From: Mycolicibacterium sp. HK-90
GTDB taxonomy: Bacteria; Actinomycetota; Actinomycetes; Mycobacteriales; Mycobacteriaceae
Assembly: GCF_030486405.1 (NCBI RefSeq)
Contig: NZ_CP129613.1
Coordinates: 186,001 to 250,000 of the forward strand
DNA length: 64,000 bases
Reading direction: 5' to 3'
The notes under the pieces were generated by a model. It ran no database searches and was not told where the DNA came from. It saw only the letters and a list, made by a program, of their open reading frames with translations. Position 1 is the stretch's first letter. Every line of letters starts with the position of its first letter. This document shows positions 25,604 to 34,596 of the stretch, piece after piece. Both the position numbers and the translations under genes were made by a program.

Positions 25604-27046
25604 CTACCACCGGCAGGCGTCGGCGCCCCAGCCGGAGTCGACGGCCCGGAACGCCAGCAGATGACGCTGCCACCACGGCATCGGCGCGGCGAGCACGGGA
25701 TCCGCGGTGGCGTCGTCGACCACCCGGGGTGGACCGTCACGCAGGTAGGCGATCCGGACGCCGTCGATACCCGCGCCCTGCCAGAGCAGCACGCTGCGGC
25801 GCAGCTCCAGCCAGGGAATCCGAACCGGGGGATCCTCGGACATCCAGCGGGCCTGGCGGCGCAGGGACGTCATGTCGGCCGACGGTGCCGGGAACTCGAG
25901 CCCCACCACGGTCACGGTGTCACGCTGGTAGCCGACCGGTTGCATGGCGTTGACGCCCGGCAGCAGGTGATTGGTGGCGCCCTCCTCGGTGTGCAGATTG
26001 CTGAACATCGAGTAGTTGGCGACCGTCTTGAGGCCGAGGTAGGGCGTCAACCCGTTGGCGAGGGCCAGTAGTGGGACGACCAGCAGCACGACGGGCCGCA
26101 GGTGCCACCCCGGTGTCTCGACGCCGGCGAGCCGGGCGGCGCGGTAACCGCGCAACACCACGTACATCAGCGGGACGACGGCGATGAGCCAGGTGAGCAC
26201 GAGCAGGGTGTGCCAGGGCAGGCCGATCGGGCTGGCCGGTGAGTCCGCCGAACTCGACCCCACACTCAGCAGCACGTGCGCCGCGAAACCGGTCAGCGCC
26301 AATCGTCGCAGGGCGGTGGCTCGCGGGCCCAGGGTGGCGAACACCTCGGTCGGAACCAGCAGCAGGTACACCGCGAACACGACGGTGGCGAAGTCGTAGA
26401 ACGAGGCCAGCCCCAGGATCGAGTGAAAGACCACGCCGAGAAGCACGCCCCAGTAGCGCAGCCGGGGCACCGCCAGCAAGCCAAGGATGGCGGCCTCGGC
26501 CACCACTGTCGCGACGGCCACCACCTGTCCCGCGGTGGGGCTCAACACCCCATCGCCGAGGCCGTTGAGCCAGATCAACTGACCGAACAGCTCGCTGCCG
26601 CACGACGTCGCCGGGGTGAAGTAAGCGGTGTTCAGCTTGTCGAAGACGGTGAACAGGTAGACCACCAGCAACACGAGACCGACGGGGCTGCGCGCGGCCC
26701 CCAGCCACCGCTCGGCAAAGCTCGACGGGTCCTTGACCGCTGCCGCCCACAGCGCCGCGACGCCGAACGCCAGGGCGACCAGCAGGCTCAACACGAGATG
26801 GTTGGACGCGGCGGGCAGGTTCAGCACGGCCACGGTGGCGCCGGCCGCCACCACGAGTCCGGCGGCGGCCACCGAGCCGGGAAATATCAGCGCCGGCAGG
26901 CCGGCGAGGAGTACCGGCACCGCCGCGAGGGGTTGGCTGTCGGAGTAGTGGAACACCAACCCCATGGCGAACAGCGTGGTGAACCAGCCGAGTTGTTGTC
27001 GCGCTCCGGTGGTTTCATCCGGTCGGACGTTGCTGCGCCACCGCAT
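25604..27046 (-). CDS. HTTM-domain (vitamin-K-dependent carboxylase-like) membrane protein
   Basis: 480 aa from an ATG at 27044-27046; the frame stays open upstream, but those residues lie in the SPW promoter region. About 10 hydrophobic segments are visible. The blocks WLGAARSPVGLVLLVVYLFTVFDKLNTAYF and VFHSILGLASFYDFATVVFAVYLLLVP resemble the HTTM (horizontally transferred transmembrane) domain. The C-terminal 150 residues are soluble (HTEEGATNHLLPGVNAMQPVGYQRDTV). HTTM proteins relate to gamma-glutamyl carboxylase, but bacterial members have mostly unknown reactions. It diverges from the SPW gene. Weak SD and start choice leave the N-terminus uncertain by some residues. Confidence 0.65.
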   Translation of the reverse strand: MRWRSNVRPDETTGARQQLGWFTTLFAMGLVFHYSDSQPLAAVPVLLAGLPALIFPGSVAAAGLVVAAGATVAVLNLPAASNHLVLSLLVALAFGVAALWAAAVKDPSSFAERWLGAARSPVGLVLLVVYLFTVFDKLNTAYFTPATSCGSELFGQLIWLNGLGDGVLSPTAGQVVAVATVVAEAAILGLLAVPRLRYWGVLLGVVFHSILGLASFYDFATVVFAVYLLLVPTEVFATLGPRATALRRLALTGFAAHVLLSVGSSSADSPASPIGLPWHTLLVLTWLIAVVPLMYVVLRGYRAARLAGVETPGWHLRPVVLLVVPLLALANGLTPYLGLKTVANYSMFSNLHTEEGATNHLLPGVNAMQPVGYQRDTVTVVGLEFPAPSADMTSLRRQARWMSEDPPVRIPWLELRRSVLLWQGAGIDGVRIAYLRDGPPRVVDDATADPVLAAPMPWWQRHLLAFRAVDSGWGADACRW

Positions 27047-27182
27047 CGAAAACACCCTACTTGGCCGGTTTCCGGCGCAGGCGACGACCGCCGCCACGCT
27101 GCCGATCTCGGCGTAATCTGGGAAGCGATGGATGGGTGCGGCAGGACCCAAACGCCTTGCCGTGTAACGGAAAGGACAAGAA

Positions 27183-27623
27183 ATGAGTACAGTCCATTCA
27201 TCAATCGACCAGCACCCGGACATCCTGGCCCTGCGGGCAGGCTATGACCGTGTCGCGGAGTCGATGGCCGCGCAGCTCACGTTCGGCCTGACGTTGCTGA
27301 CCGCGATGTACGTCGCACTGTCGCCGTGGATCGTCGGCTACGACGCCTTTGGCCGGCTGACCGTCAACGACCTGATCGTCGGCGGTGCGATCGCGTTCCT
27401 GTCGATGTGTTTCAGCTTCGCGCTGGACCGCGCGCACGGCATGACCTGGACACTGCCGATCTTCGGTGTGTGGCTGATCATTTCGCCGTGGGTGTTCGTC
27501 AGCGGACCGACCGCCGGGATGATCTGGTCGCATGTGATCAGCGGTGGCCTCGTGATGCTGCTGGGCTTCAATGCGATGTATTTCGGGATGCGGGTGCGCA
27601 ATTCTGAACCGCGGCACGCGTAG
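27183..27623 (+). CDS. SPW-repeat small membrane protein
   Basis: 146 aa with four hydrophobic segments in two repeats, each with the SPW motif: ALSPWIVGYDAFGRLTVNDLIVGG and IISPWVFVSGPTAGMIWSHVISGG. The N-terminal 25 residues are soluble. GAAAGGACAAGAA provides a ribosome site ahead of the ATG. SPW-repeat proteins are small integral membrane proteins of unknown function in actinobacteria. By position, just before the ilvD block, it may be the counterpart of M. tuberculosis Rv0188. It appears monocistronic. Confidence 0.82.
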   Translation: MSTVHSSIDQHPDILALRAGYDRVAESMAAQLTFGLTLLTAMYVALSPWIVGYDAFGRLTVNDLIVGGAIAFLSMCFSFALDRAHGMTWTLPIFGVWLIISPWVFVSGPTAGMIWSHVISGGLVMLLGFNAMYFGMRVRNSEPRHA

Positions 27624-27645
27624 CCCGTAGGCGCGGTGCGCTGGA

Positions 27646-27664
27646 CCAGCCGACCCCCGGCTGG
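27646..27664. terminator. Short hairpin after the SPW gene
   Basis: CCAGCCG pairs with CGGCTGG across ACCCC, 23 bp after the stop codon. There is no T tract. It is a weak terminator candidate in the 176-bp gap before the LuxR-type gene, where I see nothing else. Confidence 0.35.
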
Positions 27665-27799
27665 CGGGATCGTCTGTGTCCGGACCCTCGTCGTATCTGA
27701 AGATGCGTCAATTTCGGCCTCGAGGTGGGGTTTTAAGCCATAGTCTGGGCAATCGCACGACTCGGATGACAAGGTCGACAACGAGTACGGGCGGGTGAC

Positions 27800-30409
27800 A
27801 TGAAGCTGGCGGGGCGCGAAGAAGAACTGGCGGTGATCCGTCGCGCCCTCGGCGGGCCCGGTGCCCATCACGGAGTCGTCATCGTCGGACGCGCCGGCGT
27901 CGGCAAGACCCGGCTGGCCCGGGAGGCGCTCAGCCATGCGGCGGCCTCCGGGCACCGGACCAATTGGTTCGTCGGAACTGAATCAGCGCGGGCGATTCCG
28001 CTCGGGGCGTTCACCGGATCGCTCAGCCAGAGCATGTGCGATCCGCTGCCCGATGTGCGGCGCGTCATCGATTCCTTCGTCGCCCAACAACGCCGGGGCA
28101 AGGTCGTGATCGGCGTCGACGACGCCCACCTGCTCGACGCGCTGTCCGCGCACGTCGTGCACCAACTGGCACAGACGCAAGGAGTCCGCCTCGTCGTCAC
28201 GGCCCGGGCCGGCGGCCCCGAGCCCGACGCGGTCACCGCGCTCTGGAAGGACAGCCTGCTCGACCGGATCGATCTCGAACCGCTGTCCGCCGCGGCGGCG
28301 ACGGAGCTGATCGAGTCTGTCGTCGGCGGACCGGTGGACAGCCGCAGCGCGCGCCGGTTCTACAAACTCACCGGCGGCAACGCGCTGTACCTGCTGCAGC
28401 TGGTGAAGGACCAGATCGGTGCCGGCCGGATGCACAAGTCCGCCGGGGTCTGGATGTGGGATGGCGATGTGGCGGTCTCGCAGAGCATCACCGACATGGT
28501 CGGCCGCCGGTTGGGCGAATTGGACTCGGGTATGGCGCTGGTGCTCGACACCCTCTCGCAGTGCGAGCCGCTGAGCATCGATGTCCTGAGTGACCTCGTG
28601 GACCGCACCGACCTGGAGGCGGCCGAGCAGATGCACCTGGTCGCGGTCGAACGTACCGGACGTGACCTCATGGCCACGCTCGCTCATCCGCTGTACGGCG
28701 AATTACGCAGGGCCACAGCCGGAGAGATGCACCTGTCCAAGATCCGCGGCCGGATCGCGCGGCGGCTGGCCCGCGAACCCGACGGGGACATGCGCGCAAC
28801 CGTACGGCGCGCCCTGCTGGCCCTGCACTCCGACCTGCCTCCCGATCCGGAGCTGTTCCTGACGGCCGCCCGGTGCGCCGCGGTCCTCCTCGATCCGGAT
28901 GCCGCGGACCGATTCGCCGCTGCCGCAGCCGAATGCGGCGCACCCGAGGCCGCGCCGATGCGGGCGATGACGCTGATCCTGTTGAGCCGAGGTGACGAGG
29001 CAGAGGCGGTGTTGCGTGAGATCAGCGCCCCGGGCCGGCCTGACAGTCACCACTGGGCGACGGTACGGGCCGCCAACCTGGCCTGGATGCTCAGCCGTCC
29101 ACTGGATGCCGGTGCCATCTTGGAAACGCTGGCCGGCACAACCGAATCCGATGAGCAACGGATGGAACGCCTCGCCATGCAGGCGTGTGTCGATGCCGTG
29201 CTCGGCAACTGCGCACGCGCCGAGGAGAACGCCAGGACTGCCCTGGATTCCGGTGGGCTCACCGACTTCCACGCGATGATGGCGTCGATCGCGCTGACGA
29301 TGGCGCTGGGTGCGCTCGGGCATGTCGACGACATCGACGAGGTGGCCGAGCAGGCGCTCGCACGCGCGATCACGTCGTTCGAATCCTCGCCCATGCGTTT
29401 CTGGTTCGGCGCCGTTCACGGCCGTGCCTGCCGGCTCACCGGCCGCATCGACGAATGTCTGGCGATGGCAGCGCGATTGGACGAGTCGGCGCGTGACGTG
29501 CCCGGTCTCGTGTATGCCAATCTCGCCCACCTGCTGGGCCATGCCGAACTGATCGGTGCCGACCTCGCCGCGGCCGTCAAACATCTTCATGAGGCCTACG
29601 CCGGCGCCGAAAGCCACGAGATAACCACGGGTTTACGGGTCGCGAGTTGTTTCTCGCTGGCAGAGGCGCATGCCAAACTCGGCCAGGCCGCCGCGGCGGA
29701 GGAGGCGTTGGCCCGGGCGAGTGAGTGGGTGCCGGCGGACTACGTGTTCATGCACACCGCGATGGCGCTGGCCACCGGCTGGACGCTGGCCGCCGGTGGC
29801 GCGCTGACCGACGCCATTGCCGTCGTGCGGGACGCCGGGAACGAGGCGGCGCGACGCGAGCAGCCCACACATGAACTGGCCTGCCTGCAGGCGGCCGCGC
29901 AGTGGGGTGACACGACCGGCGCGGCCCGCGCCCGGGAGCTCGCCGACACGTTGAAACTGCCGCTGGCCCAGGTCGTTGCCCGCCACATCGAGGCGCTTGT
30001 CGCCGACGACGGTGATGCATTGCTGGCCGCGGCGCAGGATTACCGGGCCATCGGTGACCGGGCGACGGCCACCGACGCCACCGCGCAGGCCGCTGTTGCG
30101 TTCGGCCGGCACGAGCAGGGCAAACGCAGTGCGTACGCCGCCGCCCTTGCCCAGGAGGGGGCCGCCGAATGTGGCGGGCTGTGCACCCCGGCACTGCGGA
30201 ACCCGGCCGGTCAACCGCTGACCGGCAGGCAGCGGGAGATCGTCGAACTCGTGGTCGCCGGGTTGACCAACAAGCAGATCGCCGAGCGTCTGGTGATGTC
30301 GGTGCGCAGCGTCGAGGGTCATGTGTACCGGGCCTGCCAACGGGTGGGCGCCAGTTCACGCGAAGAGCTGGCCGCGATCATTCGGCGTGGCCCGAAGGGG
30401 ATGCGATGA
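27800..30409 (+). CDS. LuxR-family regulator with N-terminal AAA ATPase (LAL type)
   Basis: 869 aa. N-terminal ATPase: Walker A GRAGVGKT (30-37), Walker B KVVIGVDDAHLLD (about 98-110), then an AAA lid (LEPLSAAAATELIESVVGG and FYKLTGGNALYLLQL). A long helical TPR-like middle (about 330-770) is rich in Ala/Leu with paired helices. C-terminal LuxR/GerE HTH: LTGRQREIVELVVAGLTNKQIAERLVMSVRSVEGHVYRACQRVG (about 806-850). LAL regulators sense a metabolite through the TPR part and activate transcription with ATP. The target is not evident; the neighbours are SPW, ankyrin and HTTM genes. It appears to be transcribed alone. Confidence 0.88.
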   Translation: MKLAGREEELAVIRRALGGPGAHHGVVIVGRAGVGKTRLAREALSHAAASGHRTNWFVGTESARAIPLGAFTGSLSQSMCDPLPDVRRVIDSFVAQQRRGKVVIGVDDAHLLDALSAHVVHQLAQTQGVRLVVTARAGGPEPDAVTALWKDSLLDRIDLEPLSAAAATELIESVVGGPVDSRSARRFYKLTGGNALYLLQLVKDQIGAGRMHKSAGVWMWDGDVAVSQSITDMVGRRLGELDSGMALVLDTLSQCEPLSIDVLSDLVDRTDLEAAEQMHLVAVERTGRDLMATLAHPLYGELRRATAGEMHLSKIRGRIARRLAREPDGDMRATVRRALLALHSDLPPDPELFLTAARCAAVLLDPDAADRFAAAAAECGAPEAAPMRAMTLILLSRGDEAEAVLREISAPGRPDSHHWATVRAANLAWMLSRPLDAGAILETLAGTTESDEQRMERLAMQACVDAVLGNCARAEENARTALDSGGLTDFHAMMASIALTMALGALGHVDDIDEVAEQALARAITSFESSPMRFWFGAVHGRACRLTGRIDECLAMAARLDESARDVPGLVYANLAHLLGHAELIGADLAAAVKHLHEAYAGAESHEITTGLRVASCFSLAEAHAKLGQAAAAEEALARASEWVPADYVFMHTAMALATGWTLAAGGALTDAIAVVRDAGNEAARREQPTHELACLQAAAQWGDTTGAARARELADTLKLPLAQVVARHIEALVADDGDALLAAAQDYRAIGDRATATDATAQAAVAFGRHEQGKRSAYAAALAQEGAAECGGLCTPALRNPAGQPLTGRQREIVELVVAGLTNKQIAERLVMSVRSVEGHVYRACQRVGASSREELAAIIRRGPKGMR

Positions 30410-30498
30410 CGGCACGAGTGGGTGCGGTGGCGGTCGCCGGGCTGCCCGGTTGACGGGCTCGGAACTTACTGGTTGCTGTGTACGCTGACGCCGTTCGA

Positions 30499-31650
30499 TC
30501 ACCGAGGCCGGGTGCACCGGTGCAAAATGTCCGCCGCCTCGGTCTGGTAGGCATGCTCGGCCCAGGCCAGCGGGGTCGAGCCGAACCGCCGGTCGGTGAG
30601 TGTCGGATCGGCTCCGGCGTCGAGCAGCCGCCGAATCAGGTCGAGGTCGCCGGCCCAGGCCGCCTGGTGCAGGGCCGTCGCGCCTTCCTCGTCGAGGGCG
30701 TTCGGGTCGCTCGGGAATTCGGCGGTGGCCGCCTCCACCCCAGACACATCGATCCCGTGCCGGGCGAGCAGGTGCAGTCGATCGGTGAACCCGTGTTCGG
30801 CAGCCCAGTCGACCTGGCGCCGCCACATCTGTTCGCGGGTCTCCATCGCCTCACCCAGACGCAGCTCCCACGGGCTCGGCCCGGCGTCGGCCAGTCCGTG
30901 GGCGAACAGCAGCTCCAGATGCGAATCGTCGGGCCGGAACATCCGGTTGTACAGCGTCTGCTGGTCGACGGGATGGGCGCCCCGGCTGAGCAGGAGCGTG
31001 GCCAGTTCGGGTGCGAACGGGTGCCGGGGCTGACGCCGGGGTCCCTGCTCACCCTCGCCGAACACGCCGGTCAACACCGTGAACGGCGTCGACAGTCCGC
31101 ACCACAGATACCCGGCGTTCGGATCCGCCCCGGCGTCGAGCAACATCGTCGCAGCGTCGAGCACGTCGTCAACGTTGCGCCCCAACGGGACTCGTGAATA
31201 GCACAGGTACATCAGCGGTGTCCAGCCGAACGGGCCGCCGGTGCCGTTCGGCGGTACCGCGCGGTCCCGGAGATGGCGCGCCAGCGCTTGCGGGTCCGCC
31301 GCCGAGGCGGCCGCCCAGACGCTGTCATCGACCAGGTTCGGCCGGCTGTTCAGCAGGTCCGCGGCGGCCTGCCTGCGGGGTGGCGCGTCGGTTTCGTTGT
31401 AGCGCAAGGACGCCCACGAACAGAATCGGTCCGCGCTGTCCAATGAGTTCTCGTCGAGGGCGCCGGGGTCGATACTGAGCTCGGCCGCGTCGCGCAGGTA
31501 GTGCACGAGCCTGGGCCAGCTGCTGAACCCGTAGTCGCGGGCGACGGCCAACTGGGCTTCGTGCAGCTGGGTGCGATTCGCGCGCTGCCTTCTGCGGGCT
31601 TCTTTGCGCAGTCGCTCGATCGAGGGGTTGCTCGGCAGACAGCTGGCCAT
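30499..31650 (-). CDS. Ankyrin-repeat protein
   Basis: 383 aa. An N-terminal helical segment (IERLRKEARRRQRANRTQLHEAQLAVARDYGFSSWPRLVHYL) is common in bacterial ankyrin proteins. Ankyrin-like repeats follow: FGWTPLMYLCYSR, AATMLLDAGADPNAGY, ATLLLSRGAHPVD and, best conserved, EGATALHQAAWAGDLDLIRRLLDAGADPTLTDRRFGSTPLAWAEH. No signal peptide is present, so it is cytosolic. It is presumably a protein-binding scaffold; its partner is unknown. It lies between the LuxR-type gene and ilvD and is separated from ilvD by two hairpins. Confidence 0.82.
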   Translation of the reverse strand: MASCLPSNPSIERLRKEARRRQRANRTQLHEAQLAVARDYGFSSWPRLVHYLRDAAELSIDPGALDENSLDSADRFCSWASLRYNETDAPPRRQAAADLLNSRPNLVDDSVWAAASAADPQALARHLRDRAVPPNGTGGPFGWTPLMYLCYSRVPLGRNVDDVLDAATMLLDAGADPNAGYLWCGLSTPFTVLTGVFGEGEQGPRRQPRHPFAPELATLLLSRGAHPVDQQTLYNRMFRPDDSHLELLFAHGLADAGPSPWELRLGEAMETREQMWRRQVDWAAEHGFTDRLHLLARHGIDVSGVEAATAEFPSDPNALDEEGATALHQAAWAGDLDLIRRLLDAGADPTLTDRRFGSTPLAWAEHAYQTEAADILHRCTRPR

Positions 31651-31748
31651 GACGGCCTCCTCTCATACGCCCGCGTCCGCGAATCGGGTCGAGAAGAGGT
31701 CGGTCACATGTCAACTGATCGGCAGGGAGGCTGAGCCTCTTCGAGCGG

Positions 31749-31778
31749 ACGTCGGGCGGTCCTGCGCGCCCGACGTCA
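31749..31778. terminator. Hairpin downstream of ilvD, second of two
   Basis: GACGTCGGGCG (31749-31759) pairs with CGCCCGACGTC (31768-31778) around an 8-nt loop, an 11-bp perfect stem. It lies beyond the larger hairpin at 31793-31851 relative to ilvD and 98 bp before the ankyrin start on the same strand. Confidence 0.6.
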
Positions 31779-31792
31779 CTCTACCGCGCCGC

Positions 31793-31851
31793 GAGAGTGC
31801 GTGGAATGTCGACGTTTTGCGGTGTATTGGCCGACAGACACGCACGCTCGT
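31793..31851. terminator. CGCGAG-headed long hairpin downstream of ilvD
   Basis: CGAGAGTGCGTG (31793-31804) pairs with CACGCACGCTCG (31840-31851) with one mismatch, and TGTCG (31808-31812) pairs with CGACA (31833-31837). It starts 12 bp after the ilvD stop on the minus strand. It resembles the hairpins at 6914 and 15172 in being headed by GCGAG and placed at a gene end. Confidence 0.6.
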
Positions 31852-31863
31852 GGTGCAGAGAAA

Positions 31864-33564
31864 CTACGTGCAGACGGCGCCGACGGCGGCGGACTGGACC
31901 AGCTTGGTGTACTTGGCCAGCACGCCGGTCTTGTACCGCGGGGGCAGCGGCTCGAAACCTGCCTTGCGGGCCTCGAATTCGGCCTCGTCGACCAGAACGT
32001 CGAGCGTGCCGTTCGCCACGTCGAGGCGGATCCGGTCACCGTCGCGCACGAATGCGATGGGCCCGCCGTCGACGGCCTCCGGGGCGATGTGCCCGACGCA
32101 CAGGCCCGTCGTCCCGCCGGAGAACCGGCCGTCGGTCATCAGCAGCACGTCCTTGCCCAGGCCGGCACCCTTGATCGCACCGGTGATGGCCAGCATCTCG
32201 CGCATGCCGGGGCCGCCCTTCGGGCCCTCGTAGCGGATGACGACGACGTCGCCGTGCGTGATGGTGCCGTCCTCCAGCGCATCCAGGGCGGCCCGCTCAC
32301 GCTCGAAAACCCTTGCGGTGCCCTCGAACACGTCGGACTCGAAACCTGCGGACTTCACCACGGCGCCCTCGGGAGCCAGGGATCCGTGCAGGATCGTGAT
32401 GCCGCCGGTGGGGTGGATCGGGTTGTTCATCGCCCGCAGCACCTTGCCGTCCGGGTCCGGAGGGGCGATGTGCGCGAGGTTCTCGGCCATGGACTTGCCG
32501 GTGACCGTCAGGCAATCGCCGTGCAGCAGACCGGCATCCAACAGGGCACGCATGACCACCGGAACGCCGCCGATCTCGTCCACGTCCTTCATGACGTGGC
32601 GGCCGAAGGGCTTCACGTCGGCCAGGTGCGGCACCTTGTTGCCGATCCGGGTGAAATCGGCCAGCGTCAGCTCGACCTCGGCCTCACGGGCGATCGCCAG
32701 CAGGTGCAGCACCGCGTTGGTGGACCCGCCGAACGCCATCACCACGGCGATGGCGTTCTCGAAGGCCTTCTTGGTGAGGATGTCGCGTGCGGTGATGCCG
32801 CGACGCAGCATCTCGACGACGGCCTCTCCCGACTTGCGGGCGTACTCGCCGCGCCGCTTGTCCACGGCCACCGGAGATGCGCTGCCCGGCAACGACATCC
32901 CGAGTGCCTCGGCGGCAGAGGCCATCGTGTTGGCGGTGTACATGCCGCCACAGGCGCCCTCACCCGGACAGATCGCCCGCTCGATGATGTCGACGTCCTC
33001 GCGCGACATCAGCCCGCGCACGCACGCGCCGACCGCCTCGAAGGCGTCGATGATCGTGACTTCCTTCTCGGTGCCGTCGGTGAGCTTGGCGACGCCCGGC
33101 ATGATCGAGCCGTTGTAGAAGAAGACGCTGGCCAGATCGAGGCGGGCCGCCGCCATCAGCATGCCGGGGATCGACTTGTCGCAGCCGGCCAGCAGCACGG
33201 TCCCGTCCAGGCGTTCGGCCTGCACCACGGTCTCGACGCTGTCGGCGATCACCTCACGGGAGACCAGTGAGAAGTGCATGCCCTCGTGGCCCATCGAGAT
33301 GCCGTCGGACACCGAGATGGTGCCGAACTCCAGCGGGTAACCGCCGGCCTCGTGCACACCGGCCTTGACGTCCTGGGCCAGGCGCTGCAAAGACATGTTG
33401 CACGGCGTGATCTCGTTCCACGACGACCCGACGCCGATCTGCGGTTTGACCCAGTCCTCGTCGCCCATCCCTACCGCGCGGAGCATTCCGCGGGCAGCGG
33501 CCTTCTCCAGGCCGTCGGTGACGTCACGGCTGCGGGGCTTGATATCGGGCTGGTCGACAGACAT
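31864..33564 (-). CDS. ilvD: Dihydroxy-acid dehydratase
   Basis: 566 aa, full length. It catalyses dehydration of 2,3-dihydroxy-isovalerate and -methylvalerate to the 2-keto acids in valine, leucine and isoleucine synthesis. Signatures: [57 protein letters not shown] (iron-sulfur cysteines and substrate loop), and near the C-terminus [20 protein letters not shown]. The Cys of TPCNM, GCDKS and GACGG are the cluster ligands. It corresponds to M. tuberculosis Rv0189c. It is monocistronic here, with two hairpins downstream; 45 bp beyond its start lies the end of a small membrane ORF on the same strand. Confidence 0.96.
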   Translation of the reverse strand: MSVDQPDIKPRSRDVTDGLEKAAARGMLRAVGMGDEDWVKPQIGVGSSWNEITPCNMSLQRLAQDVKAGVHEAGGYPLEFGTISVSDGISMGHEGMHFSLVSREVIADSVETVVQAERLDGTVLLAGCDKSIPGMLMAAARLDLASVFFYNGSIMPGVAKLTDGTEKEVTIIDAFEAVGACVRGLMSREDVDIIERAICPGEGACGGMYTANTMASAAEALGMSLPGSASPVAVDKRRGEYARKSGEAVVEMLRRGITARDILTKKAFENAIAVVMAFGGSTNAVLHLLAIAREAEVELTLADFTRIGNKVPHLADVKPFGRHVMKDVDEIGGVPVVMRALLDAGLLHGDCLTVTGKSMAENLAHIAPPDPDGKVLRAMNNPIHPTGGITILHGSLAPEGAVVKSAGFESDVFEGTARVFERERAALDALEDGTITHGDVVVIRYEGPKGGPGMREMLAITGAIKGAGLGKDVLLMTDGRFSGGTTGLCVGHIAPEAVDGGPIAFVRDGDRIRLDVANGTLDVLVDEAEFEARKAGFEPLPPRYKTGVLAKYTKLVQSAAVGAVCT

Positions 33565-33609
33565 GCAGGTAAGTATGCCTCTCGGTTAGTTAGCCGCCCA
33601 AATTCTTTC

Positions 33610-33810
33610 TCATACCTGGAGGGGGTATGAAGCGGTGGTGTGGCGGGCCCGCGGCGCAGAGCAGCCGGTCCACTCGGTGGACTTGAAGGTGAGGTCGAGC
33701 CCGCTGAGGAACCCGACGATGGTGCACACGATCGACAGGACCGGCCAGACCCACAACCAGCGGCGGGTGAAGAACACCATGACGACGCTCCCGGCCAAAA
33801 CGACATGCAT
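33610..33810 (-). CDS. Small putative membrane protein divergent from ricR
   Basis: 66 aa. MHVVLAGSVVMVFFTRRW begins one hydrophobic segment and VWPVLSIVCTIVGFLSGL forms a second, joined by a short RRW turn. The tail has one Cys (EWTGC), several Arg and two His. Coding is plausible because the hydrophobic pattern is coherent and the gene would start exactly at the RicR-type operator, whose first bases overlap its ATG. No ribosome site is visible; a leaderless or near-leaderless start is possible. Alternatively only the ATG at MVFF is used. If real, it would be a copper-regulated small membrane protein. It resembles no protein I can name. Confidence 0.5.
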   Translation of the reverse strand: MHVVLAGSVVMVFFTRRWLWVWPVLSIVCTIVGFLSGLDLTFKSTEWTGCSAPRARHTTASYPLQV

Positions 33811-33824
33811 ACCCCGGTGGGGTA
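33810..33824. promoter_or_regulatory. RicR-type copper operator
   Basis: TACCC-CGGTG-GGGTA is an exact match to the RicR palindrome TACCC-N5-GGGTA known upstream of the M. tuberculosis RicR regulon. It lies 17 bp before the ricR ATG, immediately upstream of the TATACT -10 (33829-33834), and abuts the ATG of the small divergent ORF. Binding would block both directions; copper releases the repressor. Confidence 0.85.
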
Positions 33825-33828
33825 CTCG

Positions 33829-33834
33829 TATACT
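33829..33834 (+). promoter_or_regulatory. -10 element of ricR (leaderless)
   Basis: TATACT is a strong -10 hexamer ending 6 nt before the ATG at 33841. With no Shine-Dalgarno sequence, the message is probably leaderless. Confidence 0.6.
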
Positions 33835-33840
33835 GGGGTC

Positions 33841-34146
33841 ATGGACGCGGTAGAGAACTCGGGAGCCCATGGCTACTCGGCGCAGAAGGAAAACTACGCC
33901 AAGCGGCTGCGCCGGATCGAAGGCCAGGTCCGGGGCATCGCCAAGATGATCGATGAGGACAAATACTGCATCGACGTCCTTACCCAGATCAGCGCCGTCA
34001 ACAGCGCGCTGCAATCGGTCGCCCTCGGCCTGCTCGACGAGCACCTGGGACATTGCGTGACGCAGGCGGTCTCCGAGGGCGGCGACCAGGCCGACGCCAA
34101 ACTGGCCGAGGCGTCGGCGGCCATCGCCCGCCTGGTCCGATCCTGA
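33841..34146 (+). CDS. ricR: Copper-sensing transcriptional repressor, CsoR family (RicR, Rv0190-type)
   Basis: 101 aa from the ATG at 33841. DUF156/CsoR fold: YAKRLRRIEGQVRGIAKMIDEDKYCIDVLTQISAVNSALQSVALGLLDEHLGHCV. The Cu(I) ligands of the family are present: Cys in KYCIDV, then His and Cys in the LLDEHLGHCV helix (C-H-C set). Apo-protein binds TACCC-N5-GGGTA sites and is released by Cu(I); an exact site lies in its own promoter, so it is autoregulated. Synteny (ilvD before, MFS after) matches M. tuberculosis Rv0190. The stop abuts the stop of the convergent thiamine-binding gene with no gap. Confidence 0.92.
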   Translation: MDAVENSGAHGYSAQKENYAKRLRRIEGQVRGIAKMIDEDKYCIDVLTQISAVNSALQSVALGLLDEHLGHCVTQAVSEGGDQADAKLAEASAAIARLVRS

Positions 34147-34446
34147 CTATTCGCCCAGTGCCTGCTCGATGCGTTCTACTTTCGCCGTGAGCTGGCCGGT
34201 GTAACCGGGCCGGATATCGGCTTTGAGTACCAGGCTGACGCGGGGTGACACCGCGGCCACCGCGTCAACGGCCTGTTTCACCACGGCCATCACCTCGTCC
34301 CACTCACCTTCGATGTTGGTGAACATGGCATTGGTCTCGTTGGGCAGGCCGGAGGCTCGCACCACCCGCACGGCCTCGGCCACCGCGGCACTGACACTTC
34401 CGGTTTCGTCCCCGCCCGTCGGGCTGATGCTGAACGCGACAATCAC
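34147..34446 (-). CDS. MTH1187/YkoF-type thiamine-binding family protein (DUF77)
   Basis: 99 aa from a GTG at 34444-34446; a longer open frame adds residues rich in Arg/Ala with no family similarity. Sequence: [63 protein letters not shown], the ferredoxin-like fold of the MTH1187 family, which includes thiamine/HMP-binding proteins. It is a soluble, cytosolic small tetrameric protein. No transporter is encoded next to it, so its partner is elsewhere. It converges on ricR with zero spacing. Confidence 0.8.
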   Translation of the reverse strand: MIVAFSISPTGGDETGSVSAAVAEAVRVVRASGLPNETNAMFTNIEGEWDEVMAVVKQAVDAVAAVSPRVSLVLKADIRPGYTGQLTAKVERIEQALGE

Positions 34447-34596
34447 GGAATCGATTGTGCGCGCTCGGAGCGCTGTGGCGGACCACGCGTCGAGATCCCG
34501 CCATGGCGTCACGAACGCGGCCGCACGATGCCGCCGCGCCCCACGCCGCGTCGGCAACCCGCCTGAGTCCTGCGGGCACTACCGTGGCATTCCAGC

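Noticed and set aside
31801..33270. 489-codon open frame on the plus strand
   Set aside because: It is a shadow of ilvD, with the usual GH/GD-rich translation of the opposite strand.
33640..34146. Longer ricR frame starting at 33640
   Set aside because: The upstream extension crosses the operator and promoter and has no CsoR similarity; the ATG at 33841 follows the TATACT element.
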